From Agapetus fuscipes (Eukaryota; Arthropoda; Insecta; Trichoptera; Glossosomatidae): DNA of 64,000 nt. The stretch is taken from assembly GCA_951799405.1 (NCBI GenBank), contig OX637344.1:7068001-7132000 (forward strand), written 5' to 3'. Numbering within the stretch: position 1 is the stretch's first letter; the number at the start of each line of letters is the position of its first letter. Below the pieces are notes generated by a model that saw only the letters and a list, made by a program, of their open reading frames with translations, was not told the DNA's origin and ran no database searches. Both the position numbers and the translations under genes were made by a program. This document shows, in pieces, positions 56,967-64,000 of this stretch.

Positions 56967-59930
56967 ATGTCAGAAATTGTCGTAAAAGGCATTCCCATCT
57001 CCTTTCCATTCGTTCCATATGACGTCCAAAGAACATACATGGAAAAAGTGATTGAATGCCTACAAAATGGCCACAATGGGGTTTTAGAATCCCCCACGGG
57101 AACTGGCAAGACCTTGTGCCTTCTCTGCTCATCTCTAGGATGGCTGATGATCAAGAAAGCTCAGATTCAGGCAAATATACTAGTAGGGTTGGGTCCTTCA
57201 AATGGAAGTGCCGGAGCCTTCATGGATACTATTGAGAGTAAATTGAAGAACGTTGCTGGAAAAGCAACTCATAAAGAAGGTGGTGTTGGATGGGGCATGC
57301 CTAAAATAATATACGCGTCTAGAACCCATTCACAGTTATCTCAAGCCATGCAAGAACTTAAACGGTCAAGCTACCGTCATGTGCGCGCGGCTTGCCTTGG
57401 TTCACGAGACCAACTGTGCATCCATCCAGAAGTTTCCAAAGAAACTAACAACGCAAACAAAGTCCATCTTTGTCAAGCCAAGGTTAAGAGTAGAACATGC
57501 TATTTCTATTCTAATGTAGAATCAAAAAAAGATAATGCACTGTTACAGGACAATGGGATACTGGATATTGAAGATCTAGTTAAAGTTGGGAAGAAGCTGC
57601 AGTGTTGTCCGTACTTCATGGCTAAGGAATTAAAGCAGAATGCGGACATTGTGTTTCTTCCTTACAACTACCTCTTAGATCCCAAGTCGCGTAAGGCTAA
57701 CGGAATTGAACTGACAAACAATGTCATAATCTTGGATGAAGCTCACAATATCGAAAAGATGTGTGAAGAATCGGCTTCCATGCAGTTTCGTTCTACTGAC
57801 ATTGCTCTCTGCATTGAAGAAGTAACTCACGTCATGAAGAAGATGGCTGACAACCAAGAAGAAGGAGCCGACTTTTCCGGAACCTCAGATAGTTCACAAC
57901 CTAAAGACTTCTCTCCCGAAGATGTTTGCACTTTAAAAGAAATCTTACTATCTTTGGAAAGAGCCGTAGATGCTGTTCCTGTGAGCTCTAATGAAGGAAG
58001 TACATTTGATGGCAGCTACATATTTGATATTCTGTCAAAAGCAAAAATCAATGAATCAAACAGTGTTGTTGTAAGCACTCTCATAGACAACTTGGTGCAA
58101 TACTTATCTACGTCAGGCACTTCCCCTTTCCAAAGAAGAGGCAGCGGTCTCCAGAAGCTAGGAGACTTGCTAAGCATCACATTCAGTAACAGCCAGAAAA
58201 TATACCGAGACAAAGTGTCCAAATGCTACAAAGTTCATGTTGCAATAGAAGAGAAAAAACCTGGAAAGAAGACAGACTCTTGGTCTGTGTTAAAGACTCC
58301 CAGTGGGAAAACCAGTGAGAGAATCATCAGTTACTGGTGCTTCAGTCCGGGTTTTGGGATGAAACAATTGGTCGATCAGCAAATAAGATGTGTACTTCTT
58401 ACCAGTGGTACTCTGGCCCCACTTAAGCCTCTCATCTCAGAGCTAGCTGTGCCTATCAATGTCCAGCTTGAAAATCCTCACATTGTGTCAGGAAATCAGA
58501 TATTTGTCAAAATTATTAATCAAGGACCTGACAATCAAATTTTAAACTCCAATTATGAAAATCGAAACAATCCTAAATATATTACTTCATTAGGCCGGAC
58601 TATTCTCAGCTTTTGTCGTGTTGTGCCTGATGGCTTGTTAGTGTTCTTTCCTTCATACCCAATTCTCGCCAAGTGCCAGCAAGATTGGCAATCTGAAGGC
58701 ATTTGGAGCAGCATCAGTGATATAAAACCAATATATGTTGAACCTCAAAGGAAAGATACATTTATTGCTACAATGACAGATTTTTATAGTAAAATAAATG
58801 ATCCGGAATCTCGTGGAGCTTGCTTCATGGCAGTCTGTCGAGGAAAGGTGTCAGAAGGTCTTGACTTTGCTGACATGAATGGAAGAGCGGTCATCGTCAC
58901 TGGCCTCCCATTTCCTCCTCTGAAAGATCCAAGAATTATCTTAAAGAAGAAATACTTGGATGACCAGAGAACAAAAGCTAATGAATTTCTATCGGGAGAT
59001 GAATGGTATTCTTTAGAAGCTTCGAGAGCTGTAAATCAAGCCATAGGACGAGTCATAAGGCATAAAAATGACTATGGTGCAATATTGCTATGTGATACTA
59101 GATTTAATAATCCTAGACTAAAAAGCCAATTATCTACCTGGCTCAAAGGGCACATTACTACAAGTTCCAAGTTTGGAGAAACTGTTGGTGAACTTTGTAG
59201 ATTTTTCAAAGCAGCCGAAAGAACTTTACCTTCACCTAAATTAAGACCTCTTCGAGCTGATGAATTCAATCCGTTTGTAGAAAAATCTGATTCGTTTGCT
59301 GGACAAAATCCTGTAGTCCGAAGTATTCCTAAAAAACAAATCCAAAGTAATGTAAATAAATTACCAAAATCAAATGAGGCTTTATGTGATTTAGAATTTT
59401 ATAAAAATGCTAAAATTGTACCAAAAACTTCAGAAAGAATAACAAAAACATCTGAGTTATTTGAAGCTCTTGATAAATCATTTGAAACACCTTCAGTAAG
59501 TGAAATATTTACTAATAAATGCTCCGAATCTAACGCAATCAAGAGAGAAATCAGTTCTGTCCAAACGGAAAGGCCCAAGAAAAAGAAGTTGAAGATTTTG
59601 CCATTTGGTTTTGAAGGTGGCTTAGAACAAAGTAATAAAACCGACTCGACCCAAAGTGAAAACTCTTCACCACAGAAAAAGGCTCCCGAGAGTTTGGTTG
59701 AGCTGGTTAAATGTATAAAAACTGAACTGGATAAGGATGAATACAAATTGTTTCAAGCTTCCATTTCTCTTTATAAAAACAACAATAATTATGAGCAGTT
59801 TCTTGGCATCTTGAATGATATATTTTTCCCTGACAAAAGAAAACATTATTTACTCTTCAACATGGGAAGGTTTTTAAAAGAAAACCATAAAAAAATGTTT
59901 GAAATTTACTGTCAGAAATTAGTTGTTTAA
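56967..59930 (+). CDS. RTEL1: RTEL1 DNA helicase (regulator of telomere elongation helicase 1), single exon
   Basis: One uninterrupted 987-codon frame. Superfamily 2 XPD-like helicase features are in order: Walker A SPTGTGKT (residues 42-49), ASRTHSQL (117-124), four iron-sulphur-cluster cysteines (151, 169, 178, 214), DEAH (257-260), then motif V (CRGKVSEGLDFAD) and motif VI QAIGRVIR (691-698). The family unwinds DNA 5' to 3', dismantles D-loops and T-loops and protects telomeres. From about residue 740 the sequence is low in conservation, with a Lys-rich patch (KKKKLKILP); the last 79 residues (909-987) resemble one harmonin-N-like helical domain. Vertebrate RTEL1 (about 1220-1300 residues) adds a second such domain, a PIP box and a RING; none is seen here, as in other insect forms near 985 residues. 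The start follows the PFDN4 shared promoter. Absence of introns could be ancestral intron loss; conserved motifs and an intact frame argue against a dead retrocopy. Confidence 0.95.
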   Translation: MSEIVVKGIPISFPFVPYDVQRTYMEKVIECLQNGHNGVLESPTGTGKTLCLLCSSLGWLMIKKAQIQANILVGLGPSNGSAGAFMDTIESKLKNVAGKATHKEGGVGWGMPKIIYASRTHSQLSQAMQELKRSSYRHVRAACLGSRDQLCIHPEVSKETNNANKVHLCQAKVKSRTCYFYSNVESKKDNALLQDNGILDIEDLVKVGKKLQCCPYFMAKELKQNADIVFLPYNYLLDPKSRKANGIELTNNVIILDEAHNIEKMCEESASMQFRSTDIALCIEEVTHVMKKMADNQEEGADFSGTSDSSQPKDFSPEDVCTLKEILLSLERAVDAVPVSSNEGSTFDGSYIFDILSKAKINESNSVVVSTLIDNLVQYLSTSGTSPFQRRGSGLQKLGDLLSITFSNSQKIYRDKVSKCYKVHVAIEEKKPGKKTDSWSVLKTPSGKTSERIISYWCFSPGFGMKQLVDQQIRCVLLTSGTLAPLKPLISELAVPINVQLENPHIVSGNQIFVKIINQGPDNQILNSNYENRNNPKYITSLGRTILSFCRVVPDGLLVFFPSYPILAKCQQDWQSEGIWSSISDIKPIYVEPQRKDTFIATMTDFYSKINDPESRGACFMAVCRGKVSEGLDFADMNGRAVIVTGLPFPPLKDPRIILKKKYLDDQRTKANEFLSGDEWYSLEASRAVNQAIGRVIRHKNDYGAILLCDTRFNNPRLKSQLSTWLKGHITTSSKFGETVGELCRFFKAAERTLPSPKLRPLRADEFNPFVEKSDSFAGQNPVVRSIPKKQIQSNVNKLPKSNEALCDLEFYKNAKIVPKTSERITKTSELFEALDKSFETPSVSEIFTNKCSESNAIKREISSVQTERPKKKKLKILPFGFEGGLEQSNKTDSTQSENSSPQKKAPESLVELVKCIKTELDKDEYKLFQASISLYKNNNNYEQFLGILNDIFFPDKRKHYLLFNMGRFLKENHKKMFEIYCQKLVV

Positions 59931-60015
59931 TTTATTTGTTTTTGTACGCTTTTAACATTTTCTCATTTAAATCTTAGGACTTATGCATTTTCTATTATAA
60001 TTTGTAATACTATCA

Positions 60016-60021
60016 AATAAA
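60016..60021 (+). terminator. Polyadenylation signal of RTEL1
   Basis: AATAAA 86 bases after the RTEL1 stop codon, followed by a T-rich stretch near 60050. It gives a very short 3' UTR. Confidence 0.6.
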
Positions 60022-60109
60022 AAGTATAGGTACACCACAAAACTTAAGTATTTTTATTATGTTACATTGATTGCTTTGAAAGATTATAGCCATGGACTCC
60101 GGGAAATCC

Positions 60110-60225
60110 CATAGACCATCAAATTGAGACGTGAGACGTGGTAGGGAAAAGACAAACAAACATTTGGTTATTGGTTGCTTAAGACCGTAGACGTGTGACG
60201 TTTGCCTGCCGAAAAAAAGTATTTT
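60110..60225 (-). repeat. Family K MITE-like repeat downstream of RTEL1
   Basis: The minus strand gives TTTTTTTCGGCAGGCAAACG, TCACACGTCTACGGTCTTAA, CAACCAATAACCAAATGTTT and GTCTTTTCCCTACCACGTC. Confidence 0.55.
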
Positions 60226-61185
60226 TCAAATGTGTGCAATCTGTTGATCAATGATAACAATACAATTTTTTTCAATCATACCCTATTAGGTTTCTGCAGT
60301 AATTTTTCACCAATGTAAAGATGTTTTTTTGGCTTAATGTCGTTGCATCCTGTAATCTCCATAATGGATTTTGCACAATATTTGAAAATAGTTGTTTTCT
60401 CTGGGCGGAGTCCAATGAGGGATAAAAAAAAATTATTCGTCAGACAGCATAAACTTATTTAATATACAAAGGTTTAAGTGTGTTAGCATTTTCTTACTCA
60501 ATTTGAACACCGTTTTACGGATTGAATGCAAAAAAAAACTTTCATAACTCAATATTCTTCCTATATTTTTATTTCTCAAAATGAAAACATCTTTCAAAAA
60601 CTGTATGTGAACAGCTGTTAAAGTGTATAAAACAAACAAAATATTAACATTTAATTGAGCATATTGTTCAAAAAATTAAATTGAAGTTCTTCTAGAAAAA
60701 GATTTTGTCCATCATAATCTTTAAAAATGAAAAAGCTACAAAACTTTAATATAAAAGCCGTATATTTTTCAGACCTGTAGCCACAAACGTAAAGCATTTT
60801 ACAAGTTGGCATGCTGCGTGTGGCAGCCCTTCAGTCATTTCCTCCTGTCAGCTGATGGGTTCGGTAAATTCTGTTCCCCCATTTTCAGGCTCCATTTCGA
60901 TTATTGCAATGAGAAAACGCCTGTCGCGCGCCATTCAACATGGACCCTAAGTACCCCAGCAACAGCTAGTCATAGCTCCCGCCCTGTCTCAGCAGTTCGC
61001 ATTCCCGCAGAGATTGAATGTACATACAATCGGTGAAGTGCTGATAATGCCCGCTAATATTATGGAGCATCCCAGTTATCATGGCGGTTGTTGATTGAGG
61101 AGTTCACATTAGTTGTGGTTTTTTGTTTATACCGAGTTTTTTTTGTTACTCTTTTGTTGTTGTGTTTTTATTGTTTCGTGTGAAA
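60226..61185 (+). promoter_or_regulatory. Spacer and likely promoter region of Aps
   Basis: AT-rich to about 60780, then GC-richer (60800-61050). Transcription probably starts near 61085-61125, where TTCACATTAG fits an insect initiator. No TATA box is clear. Confidence 0.35.
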
Positions 61186-63071
61186 ATGGTGAAAGAGAAA
61201 CCCAATTCCATCAGGATTTATGACGACGAGGGGTTCCGCCGGCGAGCTGCGTGCATCTGTGTGCGTTCCGATTCTGAATCCGAGGCTAGTACTGAACATT
61301 GCATTTATCTTATTCGTAAACGTCACTTGTCACTGACTCCTGGGGATTCTCCAGTTTCCTTGGGGACGTCAGCTTTTCCTGCTGCCACATTTAGCTTTGT
61401 TGACATTGCGTAGTGTTGCTATAGCATCTATCTTAACGTTAAGGTCTACATATAACTAATATACTTGTATTATTTTCACTGTTCTTTGACTAGTAGGTTG
61501 GTATGAGTTCCTTGACTAACAGGTTGATGTGAGGCTGACCCCCACGCTGTAAGAACTTGGTTCACTTTGCCAATGTCACCCCTCTTTCAGAGAAAGGCGG
61601 CAGGAGTTGCAATGTTTATGTTCATGTGAGGTTTGGTTTATTTTGATAGTACACATGCAGCATGTGTAATCACAAACTTGCCTGTGGGGGTGCATTAAAT
61701 ATAAGACTTGCGTGTAAATAAACCTTTGCAACTTCAAGAATTTAGATTATAGATTATGTGCTGTCATTGTGATGTAAGCGCCTTTGCAGTGACAGTAGTC
61801 AAGAAATGGCGCCCTATAAATCATCATCATCGTCATACTGTCATGCGTTGTTTTGTCACCGTGCTGTTCTGTTGTGTTACCAATCACAATCATAGGTTTG
61901 TGCAATGTTTGCAGGTGTTGCTGGTGACATCATCCCGCCGGCCGGACAATTGGATCGTGCCGGGCGGGGGAGTGGAGCCTGACGAGGAGCCCTCCGTCAC
62001 TGCCATCAGGGAGGTCTACGAGGAGGCTGGAGTTGTGGGACAGCTGGGGCGCTGCCTTGGCATCTTTGAGGTTACTATCTCTCAAATAAATACAAAGTCA
62101 CGACACATAACCACATCAGGCGGACCTGTGATACAGAGGATATTGTGTAATGGAATGGATCCTGGCAAGGAGTCCTTCGCCACAGCCGTCAGGGAGGTCT
62201 ACAAGAAGACCGGCGTGGTGGGACAGCTGGGTTTCTAGCTAGGTATCTTTGAGGTTGCTACAATCCATGGGCGTACCCAGGATCAAATCTAGGGAGGGGG
62301 CAGGTTTTGGAAAATTGAAGATCATCGTCACCCCAAAATATACCACCGACGGGGAGGGAGGGAGGGGTTAAACTTTTCGAAATAACTATTGGAATGGTTA
62401 TTGCTTATGTGCTTACGAGCTTTGTAGAAAAGAAGAACAATGGATGACAGATTGGATTGAAAGTGAAGGTTGGCAGCAGTGTTATAGAAAAATGCTGAAA
62501 GTTGATACAAAAACCACGTCAAAAAACCAAAATGGAGCCATGCTACAGTGGCAGCTATAAAGGCAAGCATTGAAAAAAAATTGCAATATTTACATTGTGT
62601 TTTATAAAGATCCTTTGCAAAAAAATCTCAATCAAGGAAACAATTGTTCCCGTTGACAGTTGATTATTTTGTTCGCCAACCAGTGCTCAAAATGGGCACA
62701 CAACAATGGGAGTGTATGCATAAAATGTGTTTGTATTTGTAAAAAAATTAACTCTATCGCTTAAAGTCTGCCGCTAGGTGTGCTAGCAAACTTGGGCCCT
62801 AGGTGGAAACTTTAAAAGCTGTATAATTCATTGTGGTGTTTTCCAGAATCGTGAGCACAAGCACCGCACAGAGGTGTACGTGATGATGGTGACGCAGGAG
62901 CTGGCAGAGTGGGAGGACTCCCGGCAGATGGGGAGACAAAGGCAGTGGTTCCCTGTGGAGGAGGCGCTCGCCCAGCTGGCTCTCCACAAGCCCATCCAGC
63001 GCCACTACATACAGCAGCTCAAGCGCTCCCGCACCAGCCACACGCAGACCACTCCTGACACACACACATAA
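61186..63071 (+). CDS. Aps: Diphosphoinositol polyphosphate phosphohydrolase (Nudix; DIPP/Aps type)
   Basis: Exons 61186-61284, 61915-62070 and 62847-63071 encode 159 residues. Exon 1 gives YDDEGFRRRAACICVRS, the DIPP N-terminal signature. Exon 2 gives the Nudix box at residues 51-73 (G-x5-E-x7-REV-x-EE-x-GV), with metal-binding Glu66, Glu69 and Glu70, after NWIVPGGG. Exon 3 gives the LAEWEDS and RQWFPVEEAL blocks. Such enzymes remove the beta-phosphate from inositol pyrophosphates (InsP7, InsP8) and also cut diadenosine polyphosphates in the cytosol. The product is slightly shorter than human NUDT3 (172) and ends in a Thr-rich tail. Intron 1 has no phase-0 GT donor; AG|GCTAGT at 61283-61290 fits a GC-AG intron. 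Intron 2 carries a broken copy of exon 2, and the last coding stretch is the first unit of a minisatellite. Confidence 0.9.
61285..61286 (+). other. GC splice donor of Aps intron 1
   Basis: The exon must end in phase 0 after Glu33 to join Val34 of exon 2. The sequence there is CCGAG|GCTAGT. Nearby GT candidates (after GCTA, and TTC|GTAAAC at about 61316) would break the frame. GC donors normally show AG|GCAAGT, which this nearly matches. Confidence 0.65.
61480..61756 (+). repeat. Family C repeat with duplicated 5' end, in Aps intron 1
   Basis: GTTCTTTGACTAGTAGGTTG is followed by a second start TTCCTTGACTAACAGGTTGA, then CACGCTGTAAGAACTTGGTT, the core, and an AGATTATAGATTATG tail. Confidence 0.75.
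62118..62253 (+). pseudogene. Decayed tandem copy of Aps exon 2
   Basis: This stretch of intron 2 repeats exon 2: it reads Glu-Ser-Phe-Ala-Thr-Ala-Val, then REVYKKTGVVGQLG, a TAG stop, then GIFE and a GT, mirroring the true exon end. The two catalytic glutamates of the Nudix box are both lysine (YKKTG for YEEAG) and the upstream half is scrambled. It cannot make an active enzyme; inclusion would end the protein early. Confidence 0.8.
62268..62345 (+). repeat. Transposon end-like sequence in Aps intron 2
   Basis: A block starting CCATGGGCGTACCCAGGATC and followed by G-rich runs (GGGAGGGGGC, GGGGAGGGAGGG) looks like a DNA-transposon terminus. No partner end was found within the intron. Confidence 0.3.
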
Positions 63072-63400
63072 CTCACACACACATCATCCATCCAGCGCCA
63101 CTTCATACAGCAACTCATCACCCACATGCAGAACACTTCCAACACACGCATGACTCACATACATACTCACACATCAACCATCCAATGTCACTACATACAG
63201 CGGCTCACCATCCGCACGCAGAATACTTCCGACAAACACACATGACTCACATACATACTCACACATCACTACAGCGGCTTACCACCCACATGCAGACATA
63301 ACCCAACACACACATAACTCTCACACACACATCACCCATCCAGTGCCACTACATACAGCGGCTCACCATCCCCACGCAGACCACACATCACCCATCTATT
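62991..63400 (+). repeat. Minisatellite derived from the end of the Aps gene
   Basis: About four and a half units of 85-96 bases start near 62991, 63087, 63177, 63263 and 63334. Each has the CCATCCAGCGCCACTACATA-like core and an ACACACATAACTCACA-like linker. Unit 1 is coding and contains the stop codon; later units are non-coding and diverged. Confidence 0.75.
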
Positions 63401-63835
63401 ACCCTGACACTTCTGACCGAGAGTTCATCGATAATATTGTCATATTTTTCATGTGTCAAATATTTCCAAAAGCCGCCATCTCCACTTATAGTAAAAAATG
63501 ACTTGTATATTTTTTCAAGGGATAAGTGCCCTTAATACATGTGCATTTTATTTCTGTTTCTTATTTCCACTATATCTTGACTAATAACAACAAGTTTGTG
63601 TGTGGAGATAGCGGACTTTGGATTCATGTGTCTGTTGTATTATTTACTAAATTCTATAACTATAATTCAAGTTGCAGAAATATATTAACTTTGACATCTA
63701 CTCTCATCTACACAAACAAAAGCAGGCACCGCTACAAATTTCTGATCCACAAATCAACAAACCTACAACTATTGAGAATTTTCCCTGACACAGATGACAT
63801 TTGTGATCAAAATGATTAAATGCAGTTGAGAAAGA
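63401..63835. repeat. Downstream of Aps; contains a degenerate family C copy (about 63656-63810, minus)
   Basis: CTATAATTCAAGTTGCAGAA and TTCCCTGACACAGATGACAT fit the reversed tail and core, but the middle is strongly diverged. The first 250 bases show nothing. Confidence 0.4.
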
Positions 63836-64000
63836 TGACACAACTCGCTGCCTTAGTTCTTGTTTATCGTATACGCCATTGAGAAATTTTAACATGAGCA
63901 ATGTTTGCATGTGTACTGGACAAATGTGTCTTATGAAAACAAGAAATTTATTTAAAAAATATTTAAAAAAACTCTCACATTATGGAGTTTTACGGTTTTT
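63836..64000. mobile_element. Family Q MITE, left half (runs off the right edge)
   Basis: CGCTGCCTTAGTTCTTGTTT, ATCGTATACGCCATTGAGAA, GAGCAATGTTTGCATGTGTA and TGTGTCTTATGAAAACAAGA match 32423-32678. Confidence 0.7.

Noticed and set aside
61756..62238. A continuous 160-codon Nudix ORF
   Set aside because: It reads through intron 1, exon 2, intron 2 and the dead exon copy; the spliced model fits the family far better.

Overview
The window reads as AT-rich insect nuclear DNA, most likely from a moth or butterfly. Introns and exons are spliced as in animals, three gene products match well-known eukaryotic families, and the non-coding DNA is packed with SINEs, MITEs and LINE debris. The lepidopteran guess rests on style only (many GTAGGTACCTAC-like stretches, LINE C-terminal relics, abundant short families). 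It is an inference, not a proof.

Left 46.6 kb (1-46571): almost all of this lies inside one minus-strand gene. Its start codon is at 46571, with short exons at 46479-46571, 23419-23619 and 257-367; the gene runs off the left edge. The two introns are about 23 kb each. The encoded N-terminus has a PPxY motif built across the first splice junction, one membrane span and a coiled-coil-like stretch. I do not recognise the protein. The introns hold several repeat families: (1) a ~260-bp SINE-like repeat with a (TTAGA)n/(ATTATAG)n tail, called family C here, about 24 copies in the window; (2) a tRNA-headed SINE (family A) whose 3' tail matches the 3' end of a CR1-like LINE, with one copy carrying an extra 5S rRNA head; (3) a second tRNA-headed SINE (family B); (4) palindromic or TIR MITEs (families P, T, Q, K and a nested one); (5) a tandem array of a ~1.78-kb element at 33.3-39.7 kb with conserved YY1/Pho-like and E-box/CRE-like motifs; (6) C-terminal relics of non-LTR retrotransposons.

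46.6-54.9 kb is intergenic. It holds the promoter of the membrane-protein gene, a clear CR1-like reverse transcriptase fragment (50.1-50.94 kb), a G-run, further family C, B, T, P and K copies, and a perfect 30-bp palindrome.

54.9-64 kb is the gene-dense end. Prefoldin subunit 4 (minus strand, three exons) and RTEL1 (plus strand, a single 987-codon exon) stand head to head with 424 bp between their start codons. Downstream is a Nudix diphosphoinositol polyphosphate phosphohydrolase gene (Aps/DIPP type, plus strand, three exons). That gene has an apparent GC-AG first intron, a decayed duplicate of its catalytic exon in intron 2, and a minisatellite grown from its own last coding segment.

The genes are functionally unrelated: protein folding (prefoldin), telomere and recombination control (RTEL1), inositol pyrophosphate turnover (Aps) and an unknown membrane adaptor. 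I see no operon-like logic beyond the shared PFDN4/RTEL1 promoter interval. All identities come from reading the sequence; no database search was run.
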